Position numbers and translations under genes: made by a program | Source of the DNA: Saccharospirillum alexandrii | GTDB lineage: Bacteria; Pseudomonadota; Gammaproteobacteria; Pseudomonadales; Natronospirillaceae | Direction of reading: 5' to 3' | NCBI RefSeq assembly: GCF_004000275.1 | Contig: NZ_RCIP01000001.1 | Coordinates: 1,691,996-1,755,995, forward strand | DNA length: 64,000 nucleotides | Notes under the pieces: generated by a model | What the model saw: only the letters and a program-made list of their open reading frames with translations | What the model was told of the DNA's origin: nothing | The model's database searches: none | Shown: positions 37,701-46,568 of the stretch, piece by piece | How positions within the stretch are numbered: position 1 is the first letter of the stretch | How the letters are laid out: the number at the start of each line of letters is the position of its first letter

Positions 37701-39668
37701 GCCGGCACTTATACCCTGGGCATTCCAAACAGCACACCTTCGACTGTGCCGCTTACCCAGAATCTGTGCTTTGTCGGTGGCTCAACGACCGCTGAAGCAA
37801 ATTGCCAGGTAACGTTTAACGATGTCGGTCTGCGTTTCTTCCCGAGCGAGAACACCACCAGCAGCACGGCGTTTTTCGATCTGATCGCCGGTGCCACCGA
37901 AGGGCCTTTTTCGGTACAGGCAGTGCGCACCAATACCACCACCGGTGTTTGTGAAGGTCTGTTCAGCGACGGTGGCACAGTTGATTTTACGGCGGGCACT
38001 GAATGCAGCGACCCGACCAATTGCAGCCCGTCGCAGCGGGTCAGTCTAACCAATGCCGGCACCGAGACTGAATTGCCTAACCCGCAAAACCAGATTGCGG
38101 GTGAAGATATGGCCACACTGCCGCTGACATTTTCCGCAGACTCAACGGCTGTTTTTTCACTGCAATCACCCGATGTCGGTGTACAGCCTTTAACGCTGGA
38201 GTACACCCTGCCAGATGTTGACGGCAACCCCTCGTCAACCACTCTGAGCCAAAGCGTCAATCTGCGCGTTCAACCCAGCGAGCTTCGCCTGCTAAGCGTT
38301 CGCAACAGCGACGGTGACGAGCTCGCAACCGACGGTTCGGTAACCGCCAGCGCTAATGCCCCGGTATTCACCCGGGCCGGCGAGCCCTTCCGGTTAGAGG
38401 TGCAAGCCCTCAATGCCCTGGGAAGCCCCACTCCCAACTTTGCCCGCACGATAACGTTACCAGACATCAACTGGGGCGCTTTGACCACCATTGCCGCTCC
38501 GGGTGATGCGGACGCAAAGGGCGAACTGAGTGGCGGAGATGGCAGCTCGACACCCGGCAGTGCCTGGGCAGCTTACGAACAGTCCGATGGCACCCTTGAT
38601 ACCAGTACACTGACCCTGGCCACGGGACTGGGGTTGAGCTTTTCCGACCTGGGAGTCATTGACCTCAAGGGGAGAATTGACAGTTACCTCGCCAGGGCGG
38701 GCTCGCCAGACCTGGAGGTTGAATCCAATACCGTTCGGGTAGGTCGTTTCATTCCCGCCTATTTGCGCATTACTCAGAACAACCCGGCCAACTGGGGCTC
38801 GACGCCTTACCATTATCAGGGTCAGACTGCGACGCTGTCGTCGATTCCATTAGTAGTGGAGGCGTTTGATGTCAACAACAACGCGATCTCCAACTACGAC
38901 GGCGACTTTTTCAAGCTGGCACTAAACACGGATGACCTGTATCAAAAGCCCGCCGGCCTGAACAATACAGGCGGTGATCTGACGTACGATCAAGTCACTT
39001 GGGCCTTGTCAGACACAGAAAATTACGACGGCGACGTGACCCTGACTCTCAGTCAAACCGAACTGTCCTGGCCGCGCTCAGCTGGCGGACCGACTGTAGA
39101 CGATGCCCCGCAGGCGGTGAATCAGTTGATCATTGAGGCCAACAAGCTCAGCGATGGCGAGGCGTGTCACGGCGACGGGACTGCGTGCGAGGGTCTGACC
39201 CTGAATCTTAATTCAGTTGATCTCTACTACGCCCGGCTAAACGCCGAACGCCAGGTCAGTACCCAGGAAATGGCCGAACTGCCGGTGTGGGTTGAAGTGC
39301 TCGACGATCTAGATAGCAGCATAACCCCCAACGTCGTCAGTTTTGACCTCTTTAAGAGCGACAACGAAACCGGCACTGGCGACATTCCCGGCCTGAGCTT
39401 CCAAGGTGTTTGCGAACCAGGTGGTCTGAATTGTGCGGCCGTGGCCAACTCGGCCGATGGCACGCTGGTTGTTTTGGACGAAGGTGCCGGCACCTTTATG
39501 GCTGAGTCGACCACACCGGGCATTGTGGGTGTTCTGGTTGACGTGCCAAATTGGCTTACGTGGGATTGGGATATAGGACTGGGCATGACCGGCCCACCCA
39601 GCACCCTGTATTTCGGCTTGTACCAGGGTCGCTCGCCCTTGTTGTTCCAGCAGGACGGCTTCCGCTAA
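34686..39668 (+). CDS. mshQ: MshQ-like giant adhesin (PA14, LamG, lectin-like, DUF6701)
   Basis: 1660 residues from ATG 34686, chosen because it gives a compact signal peptide (MPLLNSKLRLSITQVLVAGA..., cut after A30). Next comes an Asn/Asp/Thr-rich, beta-helix-like stretch (~31-285). A PA14 domain follows (~290-430, LQGEYFNNRFLTG, NSDDGARLYVDG), then a LamG-like domain (~435-670, YYPLNESS, GTLSFWYKS, FDEVRLYDYAQSS). A lectin-like sandwich (~675-930, VEFDFYAYKN, DGVTVTFSDRD) leads to a long DUF6701/MshQ C-region (~935-1660). Three putative glycan-binding modules suggest a pilus-associated adhesin. The stop overlaps the convergent minus-strand gene by 4 bp. Confidence 0.85.
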   Translation: MPLLNSKLRLSITQVLVAGAALSVSLPALADVFNLSLGQFPGCSTSWNVSGTTYTCTGDGRITLNNGDDIVANTNATLVANNGFRLGDGSIGSNTNRIDLTDSYGQIIADGTSVFGDLTSNSSGIELTDSIINGTLTANGDIDLDGGTVTGKVTSLNNRVDAQDTNLLGGAQAQSGMTFDGGTLSGDFVMTSNNPIEFEDVTFIAGSVSGASRVRIEDSTFGSPSNPVNVVSNSNEIVVRNSTVHGDLTAPINSDVDVSNNSNVYGTCTPNSPNCQPAAPQPPENCALNPGLQGEYFNNRFLTGTPAYEDNVPTIDFEWGSGSPSTAAVGNDNFSIRWTGYLNAPTTGTYTLATNSDDGARLYVDGNLIIDDWSDHAPRVRTGSVFLQAGELVPVVLEYYENGGGATIQLGWEPPGESGLTIIPASALYYCTSLTPVAYYPLNESSYSGAAGEILDYSGNNNHATTTGNITPAAGYTCEGASVPANNSSALRSAVDTGLNPGDLTPTRGTLSFWYKSNLDWDGDNQDRVLFSANSDQYGNNDNNRYFYLMLRDNGRLRFEFEDSNDGDYNFQTNNSTRNFNANEWVHVAVTWDMINGDYSIYANGTTVGSLNNLNTTGLLSQLNTLYIGDNRSNYVEPGRSANGVFDEVRLYDYAQSSSQILADMGNTVACSTPGTCITDTFSGSLSDDWQTLRSSGTFTPQVVGGRLRLTPDNTNIATATTFLRQFPSENNRVVVEFDFYAYKNNGATNAADGVTVTFSDRDITPFPGSFGGSLGYAQRNNGDPGFNGGWLGIGLDEFGNFSNPTEGRVGGPGARSNAIAIRGYGSGTTGYRYLRGTSANISPAVLTSSTTPHRYRITIDNSNGTQALVKIERNAGSGYVTLVSEFDALNEAGQPAIPEKLVLTLTGSTGGSSANHEIDNFQVCADVIEPYDAPIHHFELIRNQAVGLTCEPLNVTIRACANAACTLEYTDPFSATLSPADGWEGGNEVTDIVSGASIGFLPDAAGTYTLGIPNSTPSTVPLTQNLCFVGGSTTAEANCQVTFNDVGLRFFPSENTTSSTAFFDLIAGATEGPFSVQAVRTNTTTGVCEGLFSDGGTVDFTAGTECSDPTNCSPSQRVSLTNAGTETELPNPQNQIAGEDMATLPLTFSADSTAVFSLQSPDVGVQPLTLEYTLPDVDGNPSSTTLSQSVNLRVQPSELRLLSVRNSDGDELATDGSVTASANAPVFTRAGEPFRLEVQALNALGSPTPNFARTITLPDINWGALTTIAAPGDADAKGELSGGDGSSTPGSAWAAYEQSDGTLDTSTLTLATGLGLSFSDLGVIDLKGRIDSYLARAGSPDLEVESNTVRVGRFIPAYLRITQNNPANWGSTPYHYQGQTATLSSIPLVVEAFDVNNNAISNYDGDFFKLALNTDDLYQKPAGLNNTGGDLTYDQVTWALSDTENYDGDVTLTLSQTELSWPRSAGGPTVDDAPQAVNQLIIEANKLSDGEACHGDGTACEGLTLNLNSVDLYYARLNAERQVSTQEMAELPVWVEVLDDLDSSITPNVVSFDLFKSDNETGTGDIPGLSFQGVCEPGGLNCAAVANSADGTLVVLDEGAGTFMAESTTPGIVGVLVDVPNWLTWDWDIGLGMTGPPSTLYFGLYQGRSPLLFQQDGFR

Positions 39669-40024
39669 CGCTCCGTGCTGACCGTCAGGGGCCACAATTG
39701 CCTGCGCCCCTGAGGCTGAGCTTCGCTCACAAAGCGCACCAGACCATCGTAGTCGAACCCGCGCCACTGGCTCAGATACTGGCGAATCAGCGATTCACCC
39801 GGAATATCAACCGGTACGATGGCTTCCGTGCAGCCCTTGCCTTCAATGTGCCAGAAACACTGGCCACTGGCGTCGGCAAACACCGATACCCGGGTCAAAT
39901 CCGCGAGGTCCAGTTCCGTTCGGGCACCGCTGGCACGCTGATAGACAAGATGATCGTCGGTCAGTACCACGGCCGGTCCTGAACCGGCGTCGCTGCGGGG
40001 TTGGCGTCGAAAGGGAGACATCAT
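39665..40024 (-). CDS. Unknown 119-residue protein downstream of motY
   Basis: MMSPFRRQPRSDAGSGPAVVLTDDHLVYQRASGARTELDLADLTRVSVF resembles a small PH-like or bPH-type beta-rich domain with a terminal helix (ESLIRQYLSQW). No signal peptide or membrane helix. Its ATG overlaps the motY stop (ATGA), so the two are co-translated, and its end overlaps mshQ by 4 bp. I do not recognise a named family; a flagellar link rests on the overlap alone. Confidence 0.65.
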   Translation of the reverse strand: MMSPFRRQPRSDAGSGPAVVLTDDHLVYQRASGARTELDLADLTRVSVFADASGQCFWHIEGKGCTEAIVPVDIPGESLIRQYLSQWRGFDYDGLVRFVSEAQPQGRRQLWPLTVSTER

Positions 40025-40974
40025 CGGGCTTCAAAATCCGGCAAGCCGTTCAAGGGGTCGTCTGCATCACCGGAATCGCGAACCACCAAAATGGTGGTGC
40101 GCCGGTTGGCAGAGCGCCCAGCGGCCGTGTTGTTATCGGCAATGGGGTATCGGTCGCCCTGATAATCGGTCAGGATAATTGACGGGTCCACACCCTGCTC
40201 CACCAGGTAATCGGTCACGCGGTTAGCCCTGCGCTCGGACAGCCGGCGGTTGTCGTAGCGGGTACCTACGTTATCGCTGTGGCCGACCACTTCCAGCGCC
40301 AGAATGCGATCATCGGCTGCAACGTAAGCAACCAGATCATCCAATACAGACTGCGCCGTATTATCGAGCAGCTCGCCGCCACTCGGGTAATTGACTACCG
40401 TGCGCTCGACCTGGCTGAAATTGACCGGCAACAGCCCGGCCGAACAGGCCAGGTAGTCGTTGTAATAGCTTTTGAATTCAACCGGCGACACCTGCACGCG
40501 AATCGACTCGGAGCCATAGCGTGCCTGGCGAGTGAAGGTCGGTGCCATGCCATTGGCCAGCTCGCCCATGATGCGCCGGGCCCGGTCGGGCTCCACGCGC
40601 AGCGGAATGTCCCGGTCTTGCACCCGCACATAGCCCAGCTCGTGGGTCAGAGCGCTGGAGCGCCAGTCTGGCGCCTCTACAGTCAGCGCCGCCTGGCCCA
40701 GGGCCATCTGGTTGCGGGTGGCCTGCAAATAGAATTCAAGCTCTTCACCCGCCTCATGAAAGAAGACGGCCAGGCCATATTGCGGAATCGGCTGATAAAA
40801 CTTGCAGTAATACTCGCTGGCCTCCAGTTGCCAGGTGGTATCGGACAGGCCGGTACCGTAGTCCGCTGCCCAGGCCACCGGCAGGCAACAGCCCAGCACC
40901 AGGGCGATCAGGCCATCTCGGCCAAAAATCACCGCTGCCCGGGGTGCCTGGGCGAATCGTTGCCGAACGGTCAT
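40021..40974 (-). CDS. motY: MotY-like sodium-motor T-ring protein
   Basis: 317 residues with a signal peptide (cut near PVAWA/ADYG, ~residue 37). An N-terminal MotY domain (~38-180, DTTWQLEASEYYCKFYQPIPQYG) precedes a C-terminal OmpA-like peptidoglycan-binding domain (~185-305) with LEVVGHSDNVGTRYDNRRLSERRANRV. MotY forms the T ring that anchors stators of sodium-driven polar flagella. In Pseudomonas motY also lies near rnt, which is the divergent neighbour here. motA/B-type stators are not in the window. Confidence 0.9.
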   Translation of the reverse strand: MTVRQRFAQAPRAAVIFGRDGLIALVLGCCLPVAWAADYGTGLSDTTWQLEASEYYCKFYQPIPQYGLAVFFHEAGEELEFYLQATRNQMALGQAALTVEAPDWRSSALTHELGYVRVQDRDIPLRVEPDRARRIMGELANGMAPTFTRQARYGSESIRVQVSPVEFKSYYNDYLACSAGLLPVNFSQVERTVVNYPSGGELLDNTAQSVLDDLVAYVAADDRILALEVVGHSDNVGTRYDNRRLSERRANRVTDYLVEQGVDPSIILTDYQGDRYPIADNNTAAGRSANRRTTILVVRDSGDADDPLNGLPDFEAR

Positions 40975-41123
40975 CTGTGTATCTCCCGTGTTTTGCCGGT
41001 TATCGGCCGAATATTGGCCGAAAAGAGGCCTGTTTACGCCCTATTTATAAAACCACAGCAAACGCCTTGCCATAACTGACCAGTTCATTAAGATGATCGT
41101 CAAATTCATGGTCTGGAGCGCGC

Positions 41124-41816
41124 GTGTCGCACCCCGAAGCTCACTGGCTGTTATCGCAGCGTTTTCGTGGTTATTACCCGGTTGTCATCGACGTCGAAAC
41201 AGCAGGTTTCAATGCCCGCACCGATGCCTTGCTCGAAATTGCCGCCGTTACTCTGAAAATGGACTCAGAAGGCTGGCTGTCACCGGATAAAACCCTCTTT
41301 TTCAATGTTAAGCCGTTTGAAGGCGCCAATATGGAAAAGGCGGCGCTCGAATTCACCGGGATCGACCCGCATAACCCCCTGCGCGATGCCGTTGATGAAG
41401 CCGATGCCCTGAAGAGCATTTTCAAAATGGTGCGCCACGGCGTCAAGGACGAAGAGTGCAAGCGGGCCATTCTGGTCGGCCACAACGCGACCTTCGACCA
41501 TTCGTTTTTGATGGCCGCGGTCGAACGCGCCGACATCAAGCGCAACCCCTTTCATCCGTTCTCAACCTTCGATACGTCGGCTCTGGGCGGCCTGGTCTAC
41601 GGCCAGACCGTGCTCAAGAAAGCCTGCGAGGCTGCCGGCATTGAATTCAATGACCGCGAAGCCCACAGTGCCGAGTACGACACTCGCAAAACCGCCGAAC
41701 TGTTTTGCGACATGGTCAACCGCTGGAAACAGCTTGGTGGCTGGCCTCTGGTGCCAGAAGTCGGGGAGTTTGAAACCCAGCAGGAATTTATGGACCGGCA
41801 GGAGCAAGGCGGATGA
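41124..41816 (+). CDS. rnt: Ribonuclease T
   Basis: DEDDh 3'-5' exonuclease that trims tRNA and 5S/23S rRNA ends. 230 residues: [23 protein letters not shown] (DE), [18 protein letters not shown] (D), and [14 protein letters not shown] (H, D). The start is GTG with GGAG about 6 nt upstream. Overlaps the next gene by ATGA. Confidence 0.95.
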   Translation: MSHPEAHWLLSQRFRGYYPVVIDVETAGFNARTDALLEIAAVTLKMDSEGWLSPDKTLFFNVKPFEGANMEKAALEFTGIDPHNPLRDAVDEADALKSIFKMVRHGVKDEECKRAILVGHNATFDHSFLMAAVERADIKRNPFHPFSTFDTSALGGLVYGQTVLKKACEAAGIEFNDREAHSAEYDTRKTAELFCDMVNRWKQLGGWPLVPEVGEFETQQEFMDRQEQGG

Positions 41817-42112
41817 AATGCATGGCGGACTTGTGTGTCATCCCCATTGGCGAAGGCGTCTCGGTCGCTGATGAAATAGCCCAGTGCCAGCGCATTCTGC
41901 AACGCTTCCCGATCGAAATCCGAATGCATGCCTATGGCACCAACCTCTACGGCGACTGGGACGACGTCTTTGCCGCCATCAAGGCCTGCCACGCCGAGCT
42001 GCACGAGGGCGGCGTCACCCGCCTGTCATCCACCATCAAGGTCGGCACCCGAACTGATAAAGACCAGACCTTCGATGACAAAATCGGCTCGGTAAAAGAC
42101 CGGCTGTCCTAA
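41813..42112 (+). CDS. MTH1187-family thiamine-binding protein
   Basis: 99 residues: [56 protein letters not shown]. This matches the MTH1187/YkoF-like ferredoxin-fold family, members of which bind thiamine-like ligands. The ATG overlaps the rnt stop by 4 bp. Physiological ligand and partner are unknown. Confidence 0.8.
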   Translation: MKCMADLCVIPIGEGVSVADEIAQCQRILQRFPIEIRMHAYGTNLYGDWDDVFAAIKACHAELHEGGVTRLSSTIKVGTRTDKDQTFDDKIGSVKDRLS

Positions 42113-42117
42113 CCCAC

Positions 42118-42143
42118 TGGCCGGGCATCCAAACCCGGCCAGG
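42118..42143. terminator. Bidirectional terminator hairpin
   Basis: CTGGCCGGG pairs exactly with CCCGGCCAG across an 8-nt loop, between convergent genes. No long T-tract on either side. Confidence 0.45.
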
Positions 42144-42151
42144 GTTCCTCC

Positions 42152-44656
42152 CTACTCGTCTGTAGCCGACTCAGTTTTCTTCGAAGCCGCCTTGCGCTTG
42201 GCCTTGGGTCGGCCGTTGTGCCAGACAATCTTGCTCTTGTTGCGCGCCAGCTCGTCGAAGGCAAAGTCATCAACGGTCAGCATATCGAGCACATCGGCTT
42301 CATAAGCCACCATGAAGTTGAAGTCCGCTTCACTGATCAGTTCTGCCTTGAACGCTTCTTCAGCTCGCTGCTCCGGGTGCAATGCCGTTGCTGGTAACTG
42401 CCCCTTGGCATAAGCCTTGTTGACCAGCTTGTACAGCTCGGTTGCTCGGCCATTGTCTTTTAACAGGGCGTTGTAGCGCGCCAGCGGGTTATCCTGTTGG
42501 CCTTCCTCGTGCGTCTGCCAGGTGTCTTCAATCAGATGGCTGCGCAGGGGTGTATCGGTTGACACATCGCGGGCGATGCGTGCCACCAGCTTGTCGGATG
42601 GCATTGCCCAGCGCTTGCCCAGCGGCAGCACGACGGGACGCACAGCGATAGCGACCGGACGGTTCGGCAGGTTGTCGAGTATTTCGTCGATGGCGATTTC
42701 AGCACGGTGCAGCAAGAACTCACAGCTGTAGCGCATCAACGCCTCCTCACCGGCGACCTTGGTGCCCTCGTGCCATTCTTTAAGCACCATGGAGGTCATA
42801 TAGAGGTTCGACAGCACATCCCCCAGCCGCGCCGAAAGCATTTCCCGCTGCTTCAGGCCACCACCAAGCGTGCCCATAGCTACATCGGCTAGCAGGCTGA
42901 AGGAGGCGCTGAACCGGTTGACCGCCCGGGCATAGCGACCGGCATCGCCATAAAACGGCGTCTCGCCAGTGGGGATGCCCAGGGCCGCTGTGAGTGAGCG
43001 CGCCACGTTACCGGCAGCCATGCCAATGTGGCCGAAAATGGCTTTATCGAAGGCCTTGATGTCGTTGCTGTCTTTCGCTTCCAGCTCTTTCAACACCCAG
43101 GGGTGGCAGCGAATCGCCCCCTGACCAAAGATCATCAGGCTGCGAGTCATGATGTTCGCGCCTTCAACCGTGATCGACACCGCCGTCGACGAGTAACCAA
43201 TGCCCAGGTAGTTGCGCGGGCCCAGCGTTACGGTTTTACCGCCATGCACATCCATGGCGTCCGTCACCATCTGGCGCTGGAACTCGGTAAGCTGGCTTTT
43301 CAGAATGGCTGAAGGTACGGCCGGTTTTTCACCGCTGTCGATCATATTCGCCGTATGACGCACCGTGGCCCGTGCGATGTATGCCATCGAAGCGATACGC
43401 GCCAACGGCACCTGCACACCTTCCATCTCCGCAACGGGCACATTGAACTGGCGGCGAATGCGCGTAAAACCACCGGCCAGACCAACCATGTAGCGGCCCG
43501 AGCCGCTGGCACCGGAGGGCAGCGTAATGCAGCGCCCAACCGAGAGACACTCCACCAGCATACGCCAGCCCTGGCCGGCCATATCAGGGCCACCAATCAG
43601 CCAGTCCATCGGGATAAACACATCCTTGCCGATGATCGGGCCGTTCATAAAGGGGCTGCCAATGGGCGCATGACGACGGCCAATCTCCATGCCGTCGGTA
43701 TCCCGAGGGATCAGCGCACAGGTAATGCCAATGTCGTCGGTATCGCCCAGCAGTTTATCGGGGTCGAACATCCGGAACGCCAGGCCGACCACAGTGGCGA
43801 TTGGCGCCAGGGTGATCCAGCGTTTTTCGAAATTCAGCCGTACACCCAAAACTTCCTTACCCTCATGCATGCCTTTGCAGACGATGCCAGTATCGGGAAT
43901 CGAGGTCGCATCCGACCCGGCGCGTGGGCCAGTCAAACCAAAGCAGGGGATTTCACGGCCATCGGCCAGGCGCGGCAAATAATGGTCTTTTTGTTCCTGT
44001 GTGCCGTATTTCAGCAGCAACTCGCCCGGGCCGAGGGAGTTGGGCACCCCAACCACCACCATCAGCGACTCGTTAACTGACAACTTTTGCAACACAGCCG
44101 ATTGCGCCTTGGCCGAAAACCCAAGCCCGCCGTATTCCTTCGGGATGATCATCCCAAAAAACCCTTCTTTCTTCAGGTAATTCCAGGCATCGGCCGGTAG
44201 ATCGGCGCGTTCGTTGGCAATGTCCCAGGCGTTGCACATGCCGGAGACCACACCGCACTGATGATCGACAAAGGCCTGCTCTTCATCGGTGAGGCCGTTG
44301 TTGCGGTTGTCCATCAGCACTCGCCAGTCGGGACGACCGGAAAACAATTCACCATCCCAGCCGACGGTACCGGCTTCCAGCGCCACCCGCTCGGTATCCG
44401 AGACCTTGGGTGCCACCTGCTTGAAAATAGAAAACAGCTTTGGCGTCAGCCAGCTGCTGCGCAGCGCCGGTAACCCGCCTATGGCCGTGCCCGCGGCCGC
44501 CAGAATCAACAGGGCACCCAACCAGGGGCTACTCCACATGAAGCCAAGGATGCCCACGATGGCAAAGCCGACCACCAGGGCCATGGCGCCCATTTCGCGG
44601 CGTAAAATCACAAGCTTGACGACCACCGCCAACGCCAGAATCAATAAATGGTTCAT
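42152..44656 (-). CDS. fadE: Membrane-linked acyl-CoA dehydrogenase FadE
   Basis: First oxidation step of fatty acid beta-oxidation. 834 residues, the long FadE form: hydrophobic N-terminus (~1-65), acyl-CoA dehydrogenase core with GMIIPKEYGGLGFS, FGLTGPRAGSDATS and DVHGGKTVTLGPRNYLG, and a FadE-specific C-terminal domain (~520-830) ending in a basic tail. Monocistronic as far as can be seen; no FadR site was identified. Confidence 0.95.
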   Translation of the reverse strand: MNHLLILALAVVVKLVILRREMGAMALVVGFAIVGILGFMWSSPWLGALLILAAAGTAIGGLPALRSSWLTPKLFSIFKQVAPKVSDTERVALEAGTVGWDGELFSGRPDWRVLMDNRNNGLTDEEQAFVDHQCGVVSGMCNAWDIANERADLPADAWNYLKKEGFFGMIIPKEYGGLGFSAKAQSAVLQKLSVNESLMVVVGVPNSLGPGELLLKYGTQEQKDHYLPRLADGREIPCFGLTGPRAGSDATSIPDTGIVCKGMHEGKEVLGVRLNFEKRWITLAPIATVVGLAFRMFDPDKLLGDTDDIGITCALIPRDTDGMEIGRRHAPIGSPFMNGPIIGKDVFIPMDWLIGGPDMAGQGWRMLVECLSVGRCITLPSGASGSGRYMVGLAGGFTRIRRQFNVPVAEMEGVQVPLARIASMAYIARATVRHTANMIDSGEKPAVPSAILKSQLTEFQRQMVTDAMDVHGGKTVTLGPRNYLGIGYSSTAVSITVEGANIMTRSLMIFGQGAIRCHPWVLKELEAKDSNDIKAFDKAIFGHIGMAAGNVARSLTAALGIPTGETPFYGDAGRYARAVNRFSASFSLLADVAMGTLGGGLKQREMLSARLGDVLSNLYMTSMVLKEWHEGTKVAGEEALMRYSCEFLLHRAEIAIDEILDNLPNRPVAIAVRPVVLPLGKRWAMPSDKLVARIARDVSTDTPLRSHLIEDTWQTHEEGQQDNPLARYNALLKDNGRATELYKLVNKAYAKGQLPATALHPEQRAEEAFKAELISEADFNFMVAYEADVLDMLTVDDFAFDELARNKSKIVWHNGRPKAKRKAASKKTESATDE

Positions 44657-44846
44657 AATGATCTCCCGATCGGTAAAAAAACCGTGCCCTCACCCCAGAC
44701 TCTACACCTTAAACCGCCTGGACGAGCCGATAATAAAACACATGTTTGAAACTTAGCGACTTGTTGATCAAGTTGCCAATCGAAAGCACCGCTTTCCGGG
44801 CTTTTTTGCCAGAGGGGAACGAATCTTTAATATAAAGGACGGGAAA

Positions 44847-44875
44847 TGAAAAAACCGGGCAGAGCCCGGTAAAAA
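44847..44875 (-). terminator. Rho-independent terminator of trxA
   Basis: On the minus strand ACCGGGC-TCT-GCCCGGT is followed by TTTTTT, 33 bp after the trxA stop. Confidence 0.85.
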
Positions 44876-44902
44876 GGAGAGTATTGGGTAAAACAAGATC
44901 GA

Positions 44903-45229
44903 TTAAGCGGAATGCTCACCGATAAAGGCTTTCAGTGCACTGGCCGGCTGAGCGCCGACACGGGTACCCACTGGCTTGCCATTTTCAAACATCATCAGGG
45001 TGGGCAGCCCGCGAACGCCGTATTTGGACAACACGTCCGGATGGGCATCGGCGTCGAGCTTCACTACGTTAACCTTGCCTTCGTATTCGCTGGCCAGGTC
45101 TTCAAGCACCGGCGCTATCATCTTACAGGGGCCACACCAGTCGGCGTAAAAGTCCACCAGCGTCAGACCCTGACCACCTTCAACATTGGCATTAAATTCG
45201 TCTGCATTCAGCAATTTCACATTCGACAT
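44903..45229 (-). CDS. trxA: Thioredoxin 1
   Basis: 108 residues with the redox motif W31-CGPC-K near FYADWCGPCKMIAPVL, then VRGLPTLMMFENG with the cis-proline. Cytoplasmic disulfide reductant for ribonucleotide reductase and peroxiredoxins. Divergent from a LysR regulator; a peroxiredoxin is encoded 1.3 kb further on. Confidence 0.95.
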   Translation of the reverse strand: MSNVKLLNADEFNANVEGGQGLTLVDFYADWCGPCKMIAPVLEDLASEYEGKVNVVKLDADAHPDVLSKYGVRGLPTLMMFENGKPVGTRVGAQPASALKAFIGEHSA

Positions 45230-45289
45230 TCTGTTTTCCCCTTCAGGGCAATGACTTTGATGACCCCATCATAAGTGCTTTAATTTTCG

Positions 45290-45303
45290 ATACTAGACAG
45301 TAT
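45290..45303. promoter_or_regulatory. Small palindrome between trxA and LysR gene
   Basis: ATACT-AGAC-AGTAT, a possible LysR-type operator in the divergent 130-bp region. Arms are short, so tentative. Confidence 0.3.
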
Positions 45304-45359
45304 TTTTGAGCATCTTTATGCCATATTTGGAACAATCACCCTGGTAAGAGAATCCCACC

Positions 45360-46244
45360 ATGGAACTGGATGGCCTGTCCCTCTTTGTCGATACCGTCAA
45401 CGCCGGCAGTATCACCGCTGCGGCGGCCCGGCGCGGCATGCCCAAATCGACCCTCAGCCGTCAGTTGCGGCAGTTTGAAGAAAAGCTGGGCGTCACCCTG
45501 CTGGAGCGTTCCACCCGACGCATGGACCTGACCGAGGCCGGCCAGAGCCTGTACAACAACGCCGCCCCCTTTCTCGATGAACTGGCCGAGATTCAATCGT
45601 CCGTACTGGCCTACCAGCGCCAACCCAAGGGCACCCTATCGATCCAGATGCCTCAGGAACTGTTCACCACCCAAATGGGCGAACTGATCAGCGAATTCCT
45701 GCAACGCTACCCGGACATCAGCCTCAGCTGCACCCAATACAGCGGCCAATACCCCTCACCCTCGCCCGACCACGACCTCCAGTTCATCTTGCACGACGCC
45801 CCCCTGCCCGACAGCGACTGGATAGCACGCTCCCTGATGAGCATTCCCCAGGGTCTTTATATCGCCCCTCACTGCGCCGAAAAACGGCCAGCCACCCTGA
45901 CTGAACTCGGCGAATGCCGCTGCATCCTGCAAACCGGTGAAACCCAGTGGGCATTTCGAACCGGCCAAACGCTCACCGTTCAACCCGTATTTGGCCGACT
46001 CGTGCTGAACAGCCCGGACATGCAACTGCAGGCTGCCGTACGCGGCCTCGGCATCGCCCGCCTGGCCCGTTACCAGGCCGAACCCGCCGTTCGGCGAGGC
46101 GCATTGATGGAGGTAACACTGGAAGGAAAACCGGTCGCTCAGCAACTGACTGTGGTCTACCGCAGCCGCCAGCTTCCTCTGAAAACCCAGCTGTTTCTGG
46201 ACCATTTTCAGAATCATATTGGTCGGCTTTATAGTCTTTTATGA
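45360..46244 (+). CDS. LysR-family transcriptional regulator
   Basis: 294 residues: winged HTH at 1-60 (LSLFVDTVNAGSITAAAARRGMPKSTLSRQLRQFEEKLGVTLLERSTRR), then a periplasmic-binding-protein-like effector domain (~90-290). The sequence fits the large CrgA/DsdC-like group that tends to regulate divergent redox or efflux genes. Target and effector are unknown; trxA is the divergent neighbour. Confidence 0.88.
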   Translation: MELDGLSLFVDTVNAGSITAAAARRGMPKSTLSRQLRQFEEKLGVTLLERSTRRMDLTEAGQSLYNNAAPFLDELAEIQSSVLAYQRQPKGTLSIQMPQELFTTQMGELISEFLQRYPDISLSCTQYSGQYPSPSPDHDLQFILHDAPLPDSDWIARSLMSIPQGLYIAPHCAEKRPATLTELGECRCILQTGETQWAFRTGQTLTVQPVFGRLVLNSPDMQLQAAVRGLGIARLARYQAEPAVRRGALMEVTLEGKPVAQQLTVVYRSRQLPLKTQLFLDHFQNHIGRLYSLL

Positions 46245-46290
46245 GGCCTAACTCCCCAGTGGCGTTTCATTCTGAAATCGCCAATGAAGT

Positions 46291-46490
46291 AAGCGGTGGT
46301 TGCCGGGGATGCTCCTGTGGGGTAGTCCGCAACAGGGACTAAAACGCCTGGAGCGTTTTAGCATGAGCGGAGCGAGCCCGGAGGGTGAATCCCATGGATG
46401 GGATTCATATCATGGGGCCTAGGCTCCACGGACGGATTTACGCCGACCCCACAGGAGCATCCGCGGTAGCCGACGCGGGCTACCACCACC
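46291..46490 (+). repeat. Structured dispersed repeat, copy C (long form)
   Basis: Arms around 46297-46322 and 46447-46471 pair, with a 16-bp perfect inner part. The core includes GGGGTAGTCCG, hairpin CTAAAACGC/GCGTTTTAG, GAATCCC/GGGATTC, CCTAGG and GGACGGATTTACGCCGACCCC-type ending. The core is nearly identical to copy D while the arms differ. It lies between convergent genes. Confidence 0.85.
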
Positions 46491-46522
46491 AAGTCCAATT
46501 CAACAACTTGCCACGGAGCAAG

Positions 46523-46550
46523 CCAAAAAAAACCCGGCATAAGCCGGGTT
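46523..46550 (-). terminator. Rho-independent terminator of peroxiredoxin gene
   Basis: On the minus strand AACCCGGC-TTAT-GCCGGGTT is followed by TTTTTT, 19 bp after the stop at 46569. Confidence 0.85.
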
Positions 46551-46568
46551 CCCAGGTAACTCTATAGA

